DNA of 64,000 nucleotides from BD2-11 sp965115885. Lineage in GTDB: Bacteria > Gemmatimonadota > Gemmatimonadetes > Longimicrobiales > Gaopeijiaceae. The stretch spans positions 496,001 to 560,000 of the forward strand of contig OZ220479.1 in NCBI GenBank assembly GCA_965115885.1, given 5' to 3'. The notes under the pieces are model-generated. The model was not told where the DNA came from and did no database searches. It saw only the letters and a program-made list of their open reading frames with translations. A program made the translations under genes and the position numbers. Numbering within the stretch: position 1 is the stretch's first letter; each line of letters opens with the position of its first letter. Shown piece after piece: positions 37,270 through 47,361 of the stretch.

Positions 37270-39176
37270 AGCTGCGCGCGCACCACGGTCTTTTCTTGGG
37301 CTTCGTCGCCGTGGTGGGGATCCTCGTGGCTTCGCTGGTGGTCGTCGTCGGCACCGGCTTGCGGCGGCAGTTGGTCGAATTGCATCAGAACGACTTGGCC
37401 AGGGACTTGGCGCTGGCGCGGCTGCTGCTCGAGGGCGGCGGCGGGGGCTTCTCCGATCTGCACGAGTTGACGGAGCGCGTGCGGGAGCACGTCGACTACC
37501 GGGTTACGCTGATCGCGCCCGACGGAACGGTGCTCGCCGACTCCGACTCCGATCACCGCACGATGGAGAATCACGGCGACCGGCCGGAAATCCGAGGGGC
37601 CCTCGCCGGTTCGACCACCTTCGCCGAGCGCCGGAGCGCCACGGTGGGCGCCGCCCTGTTGTACGGGGCCGCCGAGCTGACCTTCGGGGCGGAGCCGGTG
37701 GTTCTGCGTTTGGCCGCGTCGCTGGAGGCGATCGACGCCACGGTGGCGCAAACCCAGGGCGCCATCGCGGGGGCGGGGGCCGTGGCCATCGTGCTGGCCC
37801 TGGGGCTTTCCTACGCGCTGGCGCGCGCCCTGGCCCGTCCCCTCGAACGCATGGCGGCGCGAGCGCGCCTGATCGCCGGGGGGGCGGCCGACATGCAGCC
37901 CCTGTCCTCCTCGCGCATGACCGAGCTCGCCGAACTGGTGGAGGCTTTCAACAGCCTCACCTCCGATCTGGACGAACGCATCCGGGAACTCGCGGGCGAG
38001 CGCGACGAGGCGCGGGACGTGCTGAACGCCCTCAACGAGGGCGTCGTCGCCGTGAACGACGAGGCGCGTCTTGTGCGCATCAACGAGGCCGCGATGCGCA
38101 TCCTCGGCGTGGATCCGGTTCCGCCGCTGACGCACGTGAGCCGATTCGTGCGCTCGGCCGAGCTCAGGAGGCTCGTGGAGGCCGCGCCCTCCCGCGCCGT
38201 GGGCGCGCGCGAAATCCATCTGGACGAGAAGCGGTACCTGGTGTCCGGTCGGCCGCTGGGCGCGGGAGGCGCCGTCGTCACCTTCGTCGACGTGAGCGAA
38301 GTCCGGCGTCTGGAGGAGGTGCGCAGCGACTTCGTCGCCAACGCCTCCCACGAGCTCAAGACGCCTCTCACGGCGGTGCGCGGGTTTTCCGAGACCCTCC
38401 TGGAGGACGATCCGCCCGAGGAGCTGCGCCAGAGCTTCCTCGATCTCATCTGGCGCAACACCGTGCGGCTTCAGCGGCTGGTCGAGGACCTGCTCGACCT
38501 CTCGCGCCTGGAGTCCGGGGGATGGGTGCCCCAATCCGAACCCGTCCGGGTGGAGGAAGTGGCGGCCAGGACCTGGGTGCGGACCGGTCCGCGGGCGTCC
38601 GGCTCGAGCGTGCGGCTGTACGTCGACGGGGACGGCGTCGCGGTCGCGGACGCCCGCGGGCTTTCCCAGATCTTCCAGAACCTCTTCGACAACGCGGTCC
38701 GGCACACGCCCGACGGGGGCTCCATTCGCGTGCGCGTGGAGTCGGAATCGGAGGAAGGAGCGGACGGGACCGGGGAGGAGCCGCGAGCGAACGTTCGGGC
38801 AGGGGTCGAAGCCCGGGCGGACGCGTCGGACGAGGACGGGGACCGCATCCTGGTGTCGGTGCGCGACACGGGCAGCGGCATCGCGCCGGTTCACTTGCCG
38901 CGCATCTTCGAACGGTTCTACCGCGTCGATCCGGCCCGATCGAGAGCGGAGGGAGGGACCGGACTCGGGCTCGCGATCGTGCGTCATTTGGTGATCGCCA
39001 TGGGCGGCGAGGTCTGGGCCGAAAGCGAGCTGGAGCGCGGCACCGCGATCCGCTTCACGTTGCCGCGCGGCTCGGCGGCGGCGGTGTCGGTGATGGAGAT
39101 GGACGAGGACGACGAAGACGACGAGGAACTCGACCCCGGGGACCTCGTCTCCGTGTCGGCGCGCATCCCGGAGTGA
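37266..39176 (+). CDS. PhoR-like membrane histidine kinase
   Basis: 636 residues: an N-terminal membrane helix (LFLGFVAVVGILVASLVVVV), a periplasmic sensor of about 130 residues, a second helix (AIAGAGAVAIVLALGLSYAL), HAMP, PAS, then the HisKA domain with His362 in NASHELKTPLTA, and the ATPase domain with N-box QIFQNLFDNAVRHTP, G1 VRDTGSGIAP and G2 GGTGLGLAIV. A charged insert of about 35 residues separates N-box and G1, and the C-terminus is a run of Asp and Glu (MEMDEDDEDDEELDPG); both are unusual. Coupled by a GTGA overlap to the response regulator gene, it should phosphorylate that protein. Confidence 0.92.
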   Translation: MKLRAHHGLFLGFVAVVGILVASLVVVVGTGLRRQLVELHQNDLARDLALARLLLEGGGGGFSDLHELTERVREHVDYRVTLIAPDGTVLADSDSDHRTMENHGDRPEIRGALAGSTTFAERRSATVGAALLYGAAELTFGAEPVVLRLAASLEAIDATVAQTQGAIAGAGAVAIVLALGLSYALARALARPLERMAARARLIAGGAADMQPLSSSRMTELAELVEAFNSLTSDLDERIRELAGERDEARDVLNALNEGVVAVNDEARLVRINEAAMRILGVDPVPPLTHVSRFVRSAELRRLVEAAPSRAVGAREIHLDEKRYLVSGRPLGAGGAVVTFVDVSEVRRLEEVRSDFVANASHELKTPLTAVRGFSETLLEDDPPEELRQSFLDLIWRNTVRLQRLVEDLLDLSRLESGGWVPQSEPVRVEEVAARTWVRTGPRASGSSVRLYVDGDGVAVADARGLSQIFQNLFDNAVRHTPDGGSIRVRVESESEEGADGTGEEPRANVRAGVEARADASDEDGDRILVSVRDTGSGIAPVHLPRIFERFYRVDPARSRAEGGTGLGLAIVRHLVIAMGGEVWAESELERGTAIRFTLPRGSAAAVSVMEMDEDDEDDEELDPGDLVSVSARIPE

Positions 39177-39181
39177 GGAGC

Positions 39182-39619
39182 ATGGGAGAGAAAAAGGAAT
39201 CCGGCCGACGCGCGCGCGACCGCGAATGGAAGCGGCGCCTGACTCCGGAGCAGTATCGCGTGACCCGTCGCAGGGGGACGGAGCGGCCTTTCGCCGGAGC
39301 TTATTGGGATCTGAAGGAGGACGGGCTCTACCGTTGCGTGTGCTGCGGCGAACCATTGTTCGATTCCCGAGACAAATACGACTCGGGGACGGGGTGGCCG
39401 AGCTTCGGCGACACCGCCGCGGGCGCCGACGTCCGCTTGGCGGAAGACCGCAGCTTCTTCATGCGCCGCACCGAGGTGGCGTGCGCGACGTGCGACGCAC
39501 ACCTCGGCCACGTGTTCGGAGACGGTCCCGCTCCCACCGGCCGGCGCTACTGCATCAACTCCGCGGCGCTCGCGTTCGATCCCGCCCGCGACCGGGAAGA
39601 TACGCCACCCCGAGAGTGA
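39182..39619 (+). CDS. msrB: Peptide methionine-R-sulfoxide reductase MsrB
   Basis: 145 residues. Zinc-binding pairs CVCC and CATC, the substrate motif SGTGWPSF and the catalytic Cys in RRYCINSAAL are all present, so the enzyme should be active. It repairs methionine-R-sulfoxide. No signal peptide is visible, so it should be cytoplasmic. The start follows the kinase stop by 5 nt with GAGGAG just upstream. Its last 65 bases overlap the 3' end of the propeller gene on the opposite strand. Confidence 0.94.
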   Translation: MGEKKESGRRARDREWKRRLTPEQYRVTRRRGTERPFAGAYWDLKEDGLYRCVCCGEPLFDSRDKYDSGTGWPSFGDTAAGADVRLAEDRSFFMRRTEVACATCDAHLGHVFGDGPAPTGRRYCINSAALAFDPARDREDTPPRE

Positions 39620-40682
39620 AGACGCCGACCTCGCGCCTCCAAAGCGCCTCGCCCGTGCCGACGCGGAGCGCGACCACCCCGCCCGGCTCGCCGATCCGGC
39701 CTTCCCAGGTCACGTAGGCGACCTCGCCGGCGGGATCGAGCGCCACCCCGTGCGGGTACGCCGCGCCGACCAACTCGATGCGGCGCAGCTCCGCGAGAGC
39801 GGCTGCGTCGAGTACCGAGACCGAGCCGTCGCCCCGGTTGGCCGTCACCAGCACCCGTCCGTCCGCCGAGCCCGCGATCTGGGCCGGCATGCGCCCCACC
39901 GAGGCGACGTCCTCGGGAGCGCCCGTGCGAGAGAATGCCCGCACTTCGCCGGTGCCCGCCATGGTCGCGAAGAAGCGAGCGCCGTCGGGGCTCCAGGCGA
40001 CGTTCATGGGGACGTAGCGCGGCGCCCCGGCGGCTCCGGGCCCGGGCCCGGCCGGGACGCGGACGAGGACCTCCGCCGAAGCCGCGTCCATCAGCGCCAG
40101 TTCGTCGGAGCGCGAGCAGGTCACGGCCACCCGCGTCCCGGACGGGTCGACGGCGGCGTGGTGGGGGGCGGGGCACACCACCGGCATGGCGGCCACGGTC
40201 AGGTCGTGGAGGTCCACCACGGCCACCCGGCTCTCCTCCCCGAGGCCGTCCCGCCAGTAGTCGGGCACGAAGGCGCGGACGCCGTCGGGGGTGAGTCCCA
40301 CCCGCGCCGCGCCGGGCATGTCCAGTCGGAGCCGTCCGACCAGCCGGTCGCCTTCGGTCTCGTACTTCCAGAGCGTGGGATGTCCGTGCGCGAGGGTGGC
40401 GTACCAGTGGCGCCCGTCGGGGGAGACGGTCACTCCATGGGGCTCGTCGGTTTCGGTGCGGCGCAGGTTCAGCGTCACGGTGCGCAGGGGTGTCCCGTCG
40501 CGCGCGTCCAGCACGTGGACCTCGTCGGTGAATCCGGAGGTCACGTAGAGGCGGGGCGGCTCCTCCGGTCCGTTCGCGCCCCCGCATCCGGCCGCGAGGA
40601 GCGCGGCGCCGACGCTCCATGTCCCGCGTGCGCGGCACGCCGTCCGAGGGGCGGGGCCGGATTGGACGTTCCCTCCGGTCAT
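39555..40682 (-). CDS. YncE-like seven-bladed beta-propeller lipoprotein
   Basis: 375 residues. SVGAALLAAGC is a lipoprotein signal with lipidated Cys33. The mature part is a series of propeller blades: LYVTSGFTDEVHVLDARDG, DEPHGVTVSPDGRHWYATL, RVAVTCSRSDELALMDAASA and VLVTANRGDGSVSVLDAAAL. It probably binds a ligand or protein in the periplasm; no enzymatic residues are seen. ATG 40682 lies 10 nt after the stop of the chimeric LVIVD gene, so the two are likely one transcript. The 3' end overlaps msrB on the other strand. Confidence 0.82.
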   Translation of the reverse strand: MTGGNVQSGPAPRTACRARGTWSVGAALLAAGCGGANGPEEPPRLYVTSGFTDEVHVLDARDGTPLRTVTLNLRRTETDEPHGVTVSPDGRHWYATLAHGHPTLWKYETEGDRLVGRLRLDMPGAARVGLTPDGVRAFVPDYWRDGLGEESRVAVVDLHDLTVAAMPVVCPAPHHAAVDPSGTRVAVTCSRSDELALMDAASAEVLVRVPAGPGPGAAGAPRYVPMNVAWSPDGARFFATMAGTGEVRAFSRTGAPEDVASVGRMPAQIAGSADGRVLVTANRGDGSVSVLDAAALAELRRIELVGAAYPHGVALDPAGEVAYVTWEGRIGEPGGVVALRVGTGEALWRREVGVFTLGVAYLPGRGRDRTRAPRS

Positions 40683-40692
40683 GGCTTCGACT

Positions 40693-43600
40693 CTAGCGTC
40701 CGGGCTCCAGGACGACGAGCCCGTGATTCATGTCCGAGACGTACAGCTTTCCGCCGTGCAGCTGGGGCGCCCAAGCGCAGGTGGCGCCCTTGGGGCCCCT
40801 GTAGCAGTGGGTGGTATCCGTCCCGTACCGGACGAAGCCGGTTTCCCGTCCCTGCAGTTCCAGCTGGCCCATCAGCTCCCCGGCGACGTCCAGGGCTCGA
40901 AGCCCCCGTTCGTACCAGGCCAAGTACAGGGTTTCGGCGCCCTCGTCCAGCCAGTAGTTGTGCGAGGAGGCCCCGGGGACTTCGTAGGTCGCGACTTCGC
41001 GCGGCCGGGCGACGTCGCTCAGATCCACGACGTGCAGAATTCCGTTGGGTCCCCGGGAGTAGCCGAACTGCTCCTCGCCCACGAACGCGTAGCCGGCCCG
41101 GGGCCAGTACCAGACGTTGTGGGTCTCCCCGTCCAGGTCCCGCAGGCGGCTCACCTCCACCGGGCGGGTGGGCGACCCTCCGGCCCTCCCGTCGCCCACG
41201 TCCAGGATGATCAACCCCGCGTTCCAGTGCGACAGGAAGGCGAGCCCGTCGCGCACGTAGACGTCGTGGAGGTAGCTTCCGCCGCCGTAGAAGCTGGAGA
41301 CGAGCCGGGGCGCGGCGGGGTCGGAGACGTCGAGGATGCGCAGGCCGCTGCCGTACGGGCCCAGGGCCAGATAGGCGTAGTCGCCCTCGAGCCAAGCGTT
41401 GTGGACGCCCGAGGACAGACCTTCGGTGAAGCGGCCGACGACGCGCGGGTGCGCCGGATCGGAGAGGTCGAAGAAGGTGACTCCGTTGAGGCCGTCGGGG
41501 TCGCCCTCGTGGGTCAGCACCCCGAGCCGTCCGTCCGCGCGGATCTTGACGTCGTTCACGGTCCGCGCGCTGACCGTGATCGAATCCGAAAGGGTCGGCA
41601 GCCCTCTCGCGTCCAGCGTCCATGCGTACAGGAGGTTGCCCGGGAGCATGCCCCGACCCGGAATGTCCCCCCAAGTGCCCGTGTACGCGTGGCTGCCGTG
41701 CACCCACAGGTGGAAGTGAAGCGATCGTCGACGCGTCCCGTCCCCGCCACGCGGAGCGACTGCGAGAGCCCGCGCGCCCGGACCGCGACCGTGGCGACGG
41801 CCGAGTCCGGCTGGACCCGACCGCCCACGTCGAGCCTCGTGCGCGCGACGACGCGGACGTTCCCCGGGGCGTAGGCGACGAACCGGCCGTCCGCGTCGAA
41901 CATGCCGGCGTCCGGCGGCGCGACGTGCCAGGCGACCCGAGCCCCCTCCACCACGTTTCCCGCATCGTCCCGGACCGAGGCCGAGTAGCGCACGACGTCG
42001 CCTTGGCGAATGCGCCGGTTCCCCGCCGCGATGGCGATGCGCGCGCCGTCGACGGGCTCCGCCCGTCTCTCCACTTGGAAGCGCACCTCCAGGGACGCAC
42101 GGACGTCGGCGGCGCCGGCCCGCGCCTCCAGGGTGGCCCTGTAGGTGCCGTCCGGGGCGGTCCGCGGGACGTTCGCCGCGATGGAAACGGTCGTTTGGGC
42201 GCCGGGGTTCAGCGTCGGGATCTCGGAGGGTTCCGCCCGCGGAATCACGCCGGGCACGGCGATCTGGCCGGTGCGGGCGGCTCGGGCCGACAGGATCACC
42301 GGTCCGACCGCCACCTCGCCGGTGTTGACCAGAACGGCGTCGCCCCGGTAGGTGCGCGCGCTCCCGGAGTCGGACGTCACCAGTTCGAGGGAGGCCGCGG
42401 AAAACTCGATCGCCGGTCCCGCCCGGGTCTTGGACCGCACCGTCGCGGAGAAGCTCGCGTTCGCGGAGAGTCCGCCGGGATCGGTGGCTGTGACCGAGAC
42501 GACGGCCGCGCCGGGAGCGAGTCCCTGTACGGAGACGGCGCTGCCGGAGACCGAGATCGAGGCGACCTGGGCGTCGGAGCTGGAAGCGGCGTAGGTCAGG
42601 GGATCGCCGTCGGGGTCGGAGAAATAGGGCGCCATGTCCACCGAGGTCGCCGCGCCGGCGAACACGAAGCGAGCGGGAGCGGCGCCCACCGCGACCGGAG
42701 CCCGGTTCCGGACGGTGGCGCGCCCTCCGACGGTGACGGCGAAGTCGAGGCGGGCGGAGAGTCCTTCGGGATCGGTGGCGGCGACGGAGACGGTCGCGGA
42801 GCCTCGGGCCGCGCCCGTCACGTTCGCGACGCTGCCGTCCATGGAGACGGAGACGACGGCGGAGTCGGAGCTGGAGGCGGCGTAGGTCAGGGTGTCGCCG
42901 TCCGGATCGACGAAGTAGGGTTCCATGTCCACGGCAACGGTGGTTCCGAGAGGTGCGGACAGGTCGGGGACGGAGCCGGCGGCGGCGGGGGCCCGGTTGG
43001 GCACGGAGACGGCGAAGTCGAGGTGCGCGGAGAGCCCGCCGGGATCGGTGGCGGTGACGGAGACGGTCGCGGAGCCTTGGGCCGAGGCGACGAGGTTCGC
43101 GACGCTGCCGTCCATGGAGACGGAGACGACGGCGGGGTCGGAGCTGGAGGCGGCGTAGGTCAGGGGGTCGCCGTCGGGGTCGGCGAAGTGGGGGGCCACG
43201 TCGACCGGGAGCGTGGCGCCCACGACCACGGACGGGTCGGGGACGCTGTCGGCGGCGGCGGGGGCCCGGTTGGGCACGGCGACGGAGAAGTCGAGGCGAG
43301 CGGAGAGTCCTTCGGGATCGGTGGCGGAGACGGAGACGACGGCGGAGCCTTGGGCCGAGGCGGCGAGGTTCGCGACGCTGCCGTCCATGGAGACGGAGAC
43401 GACGGCGGGATCGGAGCTGGAGGCGGCGTAGGTCAGGGGGTCGCCGTCGGGGTCGGAGAAGTGGAGGGCCATGTCCACGGATGTCGTGGCGCCGACGAAC
43501 ACGGACCGTTCGGGGACGCTGTCGGCGGCGGCGGGGGCCCGGTTGGGCACGGCGACGGAGAAGTCGAGGCGAGCGGAGAGTCCTTCGGGATCGGTGGCGG

Positions 43601-44729
43601 AGACGGAGACGACGGCGGAGCCTTGGGCCGAGGCGACGAGGTTCGCGACGCTGCCGTCCATGAAGACGGAGACGACGGCGGGATCGGAGCTGGAGGCGGC
43701 GTAGGTCAGGGGGTCGCCGTCGGGGTCGACGAGATGGAGCGCCACGTCCACGGGGACGGTGGCGCCGACGAACGCGGATCGCGCGGGGACGTTTTCGGTT
43801 ACGGCCGGCGCCCGGTTGGGCACGGCGACGGAGAAGTCGAGGCGAGCGGAGAGTCCTTCGGGATCGGTGGCGGAGACGGAGACGACGGCGGAGCCTTGGG
43901 CCGAGGCGACGAGGTTCGCGACGCTGCCGTCCATGGAGACGGAGACGACGGCGGGATCGGAGCTGGAGGCGGCGTAGGTCAGGGGGTCGCCGTCGGGGTC
44001 GGCGAGATGGAGCGCCATGTCCACGGGGACGGTGGCGCCGACGAACGCGGATAGTTCGGGGGCGTCGCCGGCGGCGGCGGGAGCCCGGTTGGGCACGGCG
44101 ACGGAGAAGTCGAGGCGAGCGGAGAGTCCGCCGGGATCGCGGGCGGTGACGGAGACGGTGGCGGAGCCCCGGGTCGCGGCGGTCGCGTTCGCGACGCTGC
44201 CGTCCGTGGAGACGGAGACGACGGCGGGATCGGAGCTGGAGGCGGCGTAGGTCAGGGGATCGCCGTCGGGGTCGGAGAAGTGGGGAGCCACGTCCACGGG
44301 GACGGTGGCGCCGACGAACGCGGATTGCTCGGGGACGGCGCCGACGGCGGCGGGAGCCCGGTTGGGCACGGAGACGGAGAAGTCGAGGCGAGCGGAGAGT
44401 TCGCCGGGGTCGCGGGCGGTGACGGAGACGGTGGCGGAGCCTTGGGCTACGGCGGTCACGTTCGCGACGCCGCCGTTCATGGAGACGGAAGCGACGGCGG
44501 GATCGGAGCTGTACGCGGCGTAGGAAAGGGAGTCGCCGTCGGGATCGGTGAAGCGTCCGGCCACGTTGACGGCGACGACCTCTCCCACGGCCGCGATCCG
44601 TTCCGGGATGGTGCCGTTCGCCAGCGGCGCCCGGTTCTCGGAGTTCGGTCCCGTGGCTCCGTCGCCGCAGGCCGCCGCCCACAGGGTGGTCGCGATGACG
44701 GCGCGAGCGAAGCCGGTCCGAGGCCGCAG
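40693..44729 (-). CDS. Chimeric Ig-repeat/LVIVD-propeller lipoprotein, interrupted by one frameshift
   Basis: Reading from 44729: a signal-like sequence (TGFARAVIATTLWAAAC), eight Ig units to about 42427, a linker and Ig-like region (IEFSAASLELVTSDSG onward), then LVIVD-type propeller repeats (VGRFTEGLSSGVHNAWLEGD, LRILDVSDPAAPRLVSSFYG). At about 41711 one base is missing compared with the paralogue at 45202: TTCACTTCCACCTGTGG here against TTCACCTCCGACCTGTGG there. The reading frame therefore moves, and the N-terminal frame ends at 41556. No ATG, GTG or TTG start is in frame near the signal; CTG 44729 gives a good lipoprotein signal peptide. It may be a pseudogene, a phase-variable gene or a base error. 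Confidence 0.75.
42427..44646 (-). repeat. Eight tandem Ig-like coding repeats, array 2
   Basis: Nearly identical in DNA to array 1 over long stretches, for example 42427-43060 against 26128-26760. Its unit 4 (about 43550-43825; AVTENVPARSAFVGA) is missing from array 1, while array 1's unit 6 is missing here, so both total eight. Confidence 0.85.
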
Positions 44730-45201
44730 GAATCGCGCGCACGCGATTCCCGTGGCGGGGGCGCGAATTTTCTTGCCGATGCGACGATCCGCCGAGCCCG
44801 GACGCCCGTCCGAGCTTCAGCCCTTGCATGCATGCGTTTCGGGAGGGAGAGGTTCCGAAGGCCGTTTCGCGAAACGGTGCGGCACAGGCAAGGTTGGAGC
44901 ATCGCTTGCCGGTTTCGCAACCTGTCGTCCGCCCGGCGGGGCGTTGGAAGAAAAAGCGTGGCGGACGGCTCGCAACGCCGGGCATGCCGGTCCCGGGGAA
45001 GGGCGCCGCCGCCGACGAGAGCCTGCCGGGGCCGAAAAGGATTCGAAGACTCCGGAACGCGCTACGCGCGAAAGCCGGGGCGGTTGCATGCGCCGACCGA
45101 CGAAGCGTGGCGTGAAGATCGCCTTGCGGAACCCCGGAGGAGCGTTCGCCGCAACGGGCGGCGGGCCCGGATCCGACGTTCCTGCGATCATGGCTCCGAC
45201 T

Positions 45202-47043
45202 CTAGCGCCCGGGCTCCACAACGACGAGTCCGTGATTCATGTCCGAGACGTACAGCATGCCGTTGTCGTGCAGCTGGGGCGCCCAGGCGCAGGTGTCCTC
45301 GGGGCCCAGATAACAGTAGTTGGTCTCCGTCCCGTATCGGACGAAGCCGGTTTCCCGTCCCTGCAGTTCCAGCTGGCCCATCAGCTCCCCGGCGACGTCC
45401 AGGACCCGCACTCCCCGTTCGTACCAAGCCAAGTACAGGGTCCCGGCGTCCTCGTCCAGCCAGTAGTTGTGCGAGGAAGCGCCGGGGACCTCGTAGGTCG
45501 CGACTTCGCGCGGCCGGGCGATGTCGCTCAGATCCACGACGTGCAGAATCCCGCTGGGCGCCAGAGAGTAGCCGAACTGCTCCTCGCCCACGAACGCGTA
45601 GTCGGCCTCGGGCCAGTACCAGACGTTGTGGGTCTCCCCGCCCAGATCCCGCAGGCGGCTCACCTCCACCGGGCGGGTGGGCGACCCTCCGGCCCTCCCG
45701 TCGCCCACGTCCAGGATGATCAACCCCGCGTTCCAGTGCGACAGGAAGGCGAGCCCGTCGCGCACGTAGACGTCGTGGAGCAGGCTTTCGCCGCCGTAGA
45801 AGCTGGCGACGAGTCGGGGCGCGGCGGGGTCGGAGACGTCGAGGATGCGCAGGCCGCTGTTGTACGGATCCACGGCCAGGTAGGCGTAGTCGCCCTCGAG
45901 CCAAGCGTTGTGGACGCCCGAGGACAGACCTTCGGTGAAGCGGCCGACGACGCGCGGGTGCGCCGGATCGGAGAGGTCGAAGAAGGTGACTCCGTTGAGG
46001 CCGTCGGGGTCGCCCTCGTGGGTCAGCACCCCGAGCCGTCCGTCCGCGCGGATCTTGACGTCGTTCACGGTCCGCGCGCTGACCGTGATCGAATCCGAAA
46101 GGGTCGGCAGCCCTCTCGCGTCCAAGGTCCATGCGTACATGAGGTTGCCCGGAAGCGCCTCGCGCTGGCCCCAGGTGCCCGTGTACGCGTGGTCGCCGTG
46201 CACCCACAGGTCGGAGGTGAAGCGGTCGCCGACGCGTCCCGTCCCCGCCACGCGGAGCGACTGCGAGAGCCCGCGCGCCAGGATCGTGACCGGGACGACG
46301 GCCGAATCCGGCTGGACCCGACCGTCGACGTTGAATAGCGCGCGCGCGACGATCCGGGCGTCCCCCGGAGCGTAGGCGACGAACCGGCCGTCCGCGTCGA
46401 ACATGCCGGCGTCCGGCGGCGCGACGTGCCAAGCGACCCGAGCCCCCTCCAACGCGGCCCCCGCACTGTCGTGGATCAGAGCCGAATAACGCACGACGTC
46501 GCCCTGGCGGATGCGTCGGCTTCCCGTCGCGATGGCGATGCGCGCGCCGTCGACGGGCTCCGCCCGTCTCTCCACTTGGAAGCTCATCTCCAGCCACGCA
46601 TGGACGTCGGCGTCGCCGGCCCGCGCCTCCAGGATGGCTTGGTAGGTCCCGTCCGGAGCGGTCCGCGGGACGTTCGCCGCGATGGAAACGGTCGCCCGGG
46701 CCCCGGGGTTCAGCGTCGGAATCTCGGAGGGCTCCGCCCGCGGAACCACGCCGGGCACGGCGATCCGTTTGGTGCGGGCGGTGCGGGCCGACAGGATCAC
46801 CGGCCCGACCGCCACTTCGCCGGCGTTGACCAGAACTGCGTCGCCCCGGTAGGAGCGCACGCCCCCGGAGTCGGACGCCATCAATTCGAGGGAGGTCGCG
46901 GCGAACTCGATCGCCGCTCTTCCGGCGGGCGGATCGCTCACTTCGGCCGGGGTGCTGCAGGCGGCGAGCGACAGGACGAACGCCAGGCAGGCGGGGAGCC
47001 CGCCGCCGCGGCGTACGCTTCCGGGGCCTGCGAATGGACGCAT
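45202..47043 (-). CDS. LVIVD-repeat beta-propeller lipoprotein
   Basis: 613 residues. ATG 47043 gives a basic N-terminus and ACLAFVLSLAAC, a lipoprotein signal with Cys29. The first domain (about 45-190) is beta-rich (IEFAATSLELMASDSGG, AVGPVILSARTARTK), followed by an Ig-like segment (DGRFVAYAPGDARIVARA). From about residue 275 come LVIVD-type repeats forming a propeller (GVHNAWLEGDYAYLAVDPYN, LRILDVSDPAAPRLVASFYG). It is the intact counterpart of the C-terminal half of the chimeric gene and lacks its Ig array. Likely a surface or periplasmic binding protein; ligand unknown. Confidence 0.85.
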   Translation of the reverse strand: MRPFAGPGSVRRGGGLPACLAFVLSLAACSTPAEVSDPPAGRAAIEFAATSLELMASDSGGVRSYRGDAVLVNAGEVAVGPVILSARTARTKRIAVPGVVPRAEPSEIPTLNPGARATVSIAANVPRTAPDGTYQAILEARAGDADVHAWLEMSFQVERRAEPVDGARIAIATGSRRIRQGDVVRYSALIHDSAGAALEGARVAWHVAPPDAGMFDADGRFVAYAPGDARIVARALFNVDGRVQPDSAVVPVTILARGLSQSLRVAGTGRVGDRFTSDLWVHGDHAYTGTWGQREALPGNLMYAWTLDARGLPTLSDSITVSARTVNDVKIRADGRLGVLTHEGDPDGLNGVTFFDLSDPAHPRVVGRFTEGLSSGVHNAWLEGDYAYLAVDPYNSGLRILDVSDPAAPRLVASFYGGESLLHDVYVRDGLAFLSHWNAGLIILDVGDGRAGGSPTRPVEVSRLRDLGGETHNVWYWPEADYAFVGEEQFGYSLAPSGILHVVDLSDIARPREVATYEVPGASSHNYWLDEDAGTLYLAWYERGVRVLDVAGELMGQLELQGRETGFVRYGTETNYCYLGPEDTCAWAPQLHDNGMLYVSDMNHGLVVVEPGR

Positions 47044-47361
47044 GCGTCTGGACTCCGGACTCGAGGGCGCGATCGGAACCGAAATGCGGAATCCCGTGCC
47101 GCGAATCTGCGGGCTTGCAGGTGCGGCCCGCGGAGCCGTCTTGTTCCCGGCGAAACCACCTTCTCGAACACCGGATTCGATCTCGGAGTTCCTCCGATGG
47201 CCCTCCGGGCACGTCCTCTTCCGCCCACCCGGACGGAAAGGGAGCGGGCCGGAGGAGGCGCCGAAGCATTGAGTTGAATCCGAGCGGGCACTAGACTGTC
47301 TGAACGCCGATACGCCGTACCGGCGCAAGTTTGCGGGACATCGCCCGAACCCGGGGTACGG
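47044..47361. other. Divergent region between LVIVD lipoprotein and binding-protein genes
   Basis: No gene is supported in these 318 bases. The plus-strand promoter at 47269-47297 is the only clear element. No Shine-Dalgarno of note precedes the lipoprotein start on the minus strand. Confidence 0.5.
47269..47297 (+). promoter_or_regulatory. Sigma-70-type promoter for the binding-protein operon
   Basis: TTGAGT (-35, 47269-47274), a 17-bp spacer, then TAGACT (-10, 47292-47297). It points toward the Tat-exported binding-protein gene starting at 47362. Confidence 0.6.
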
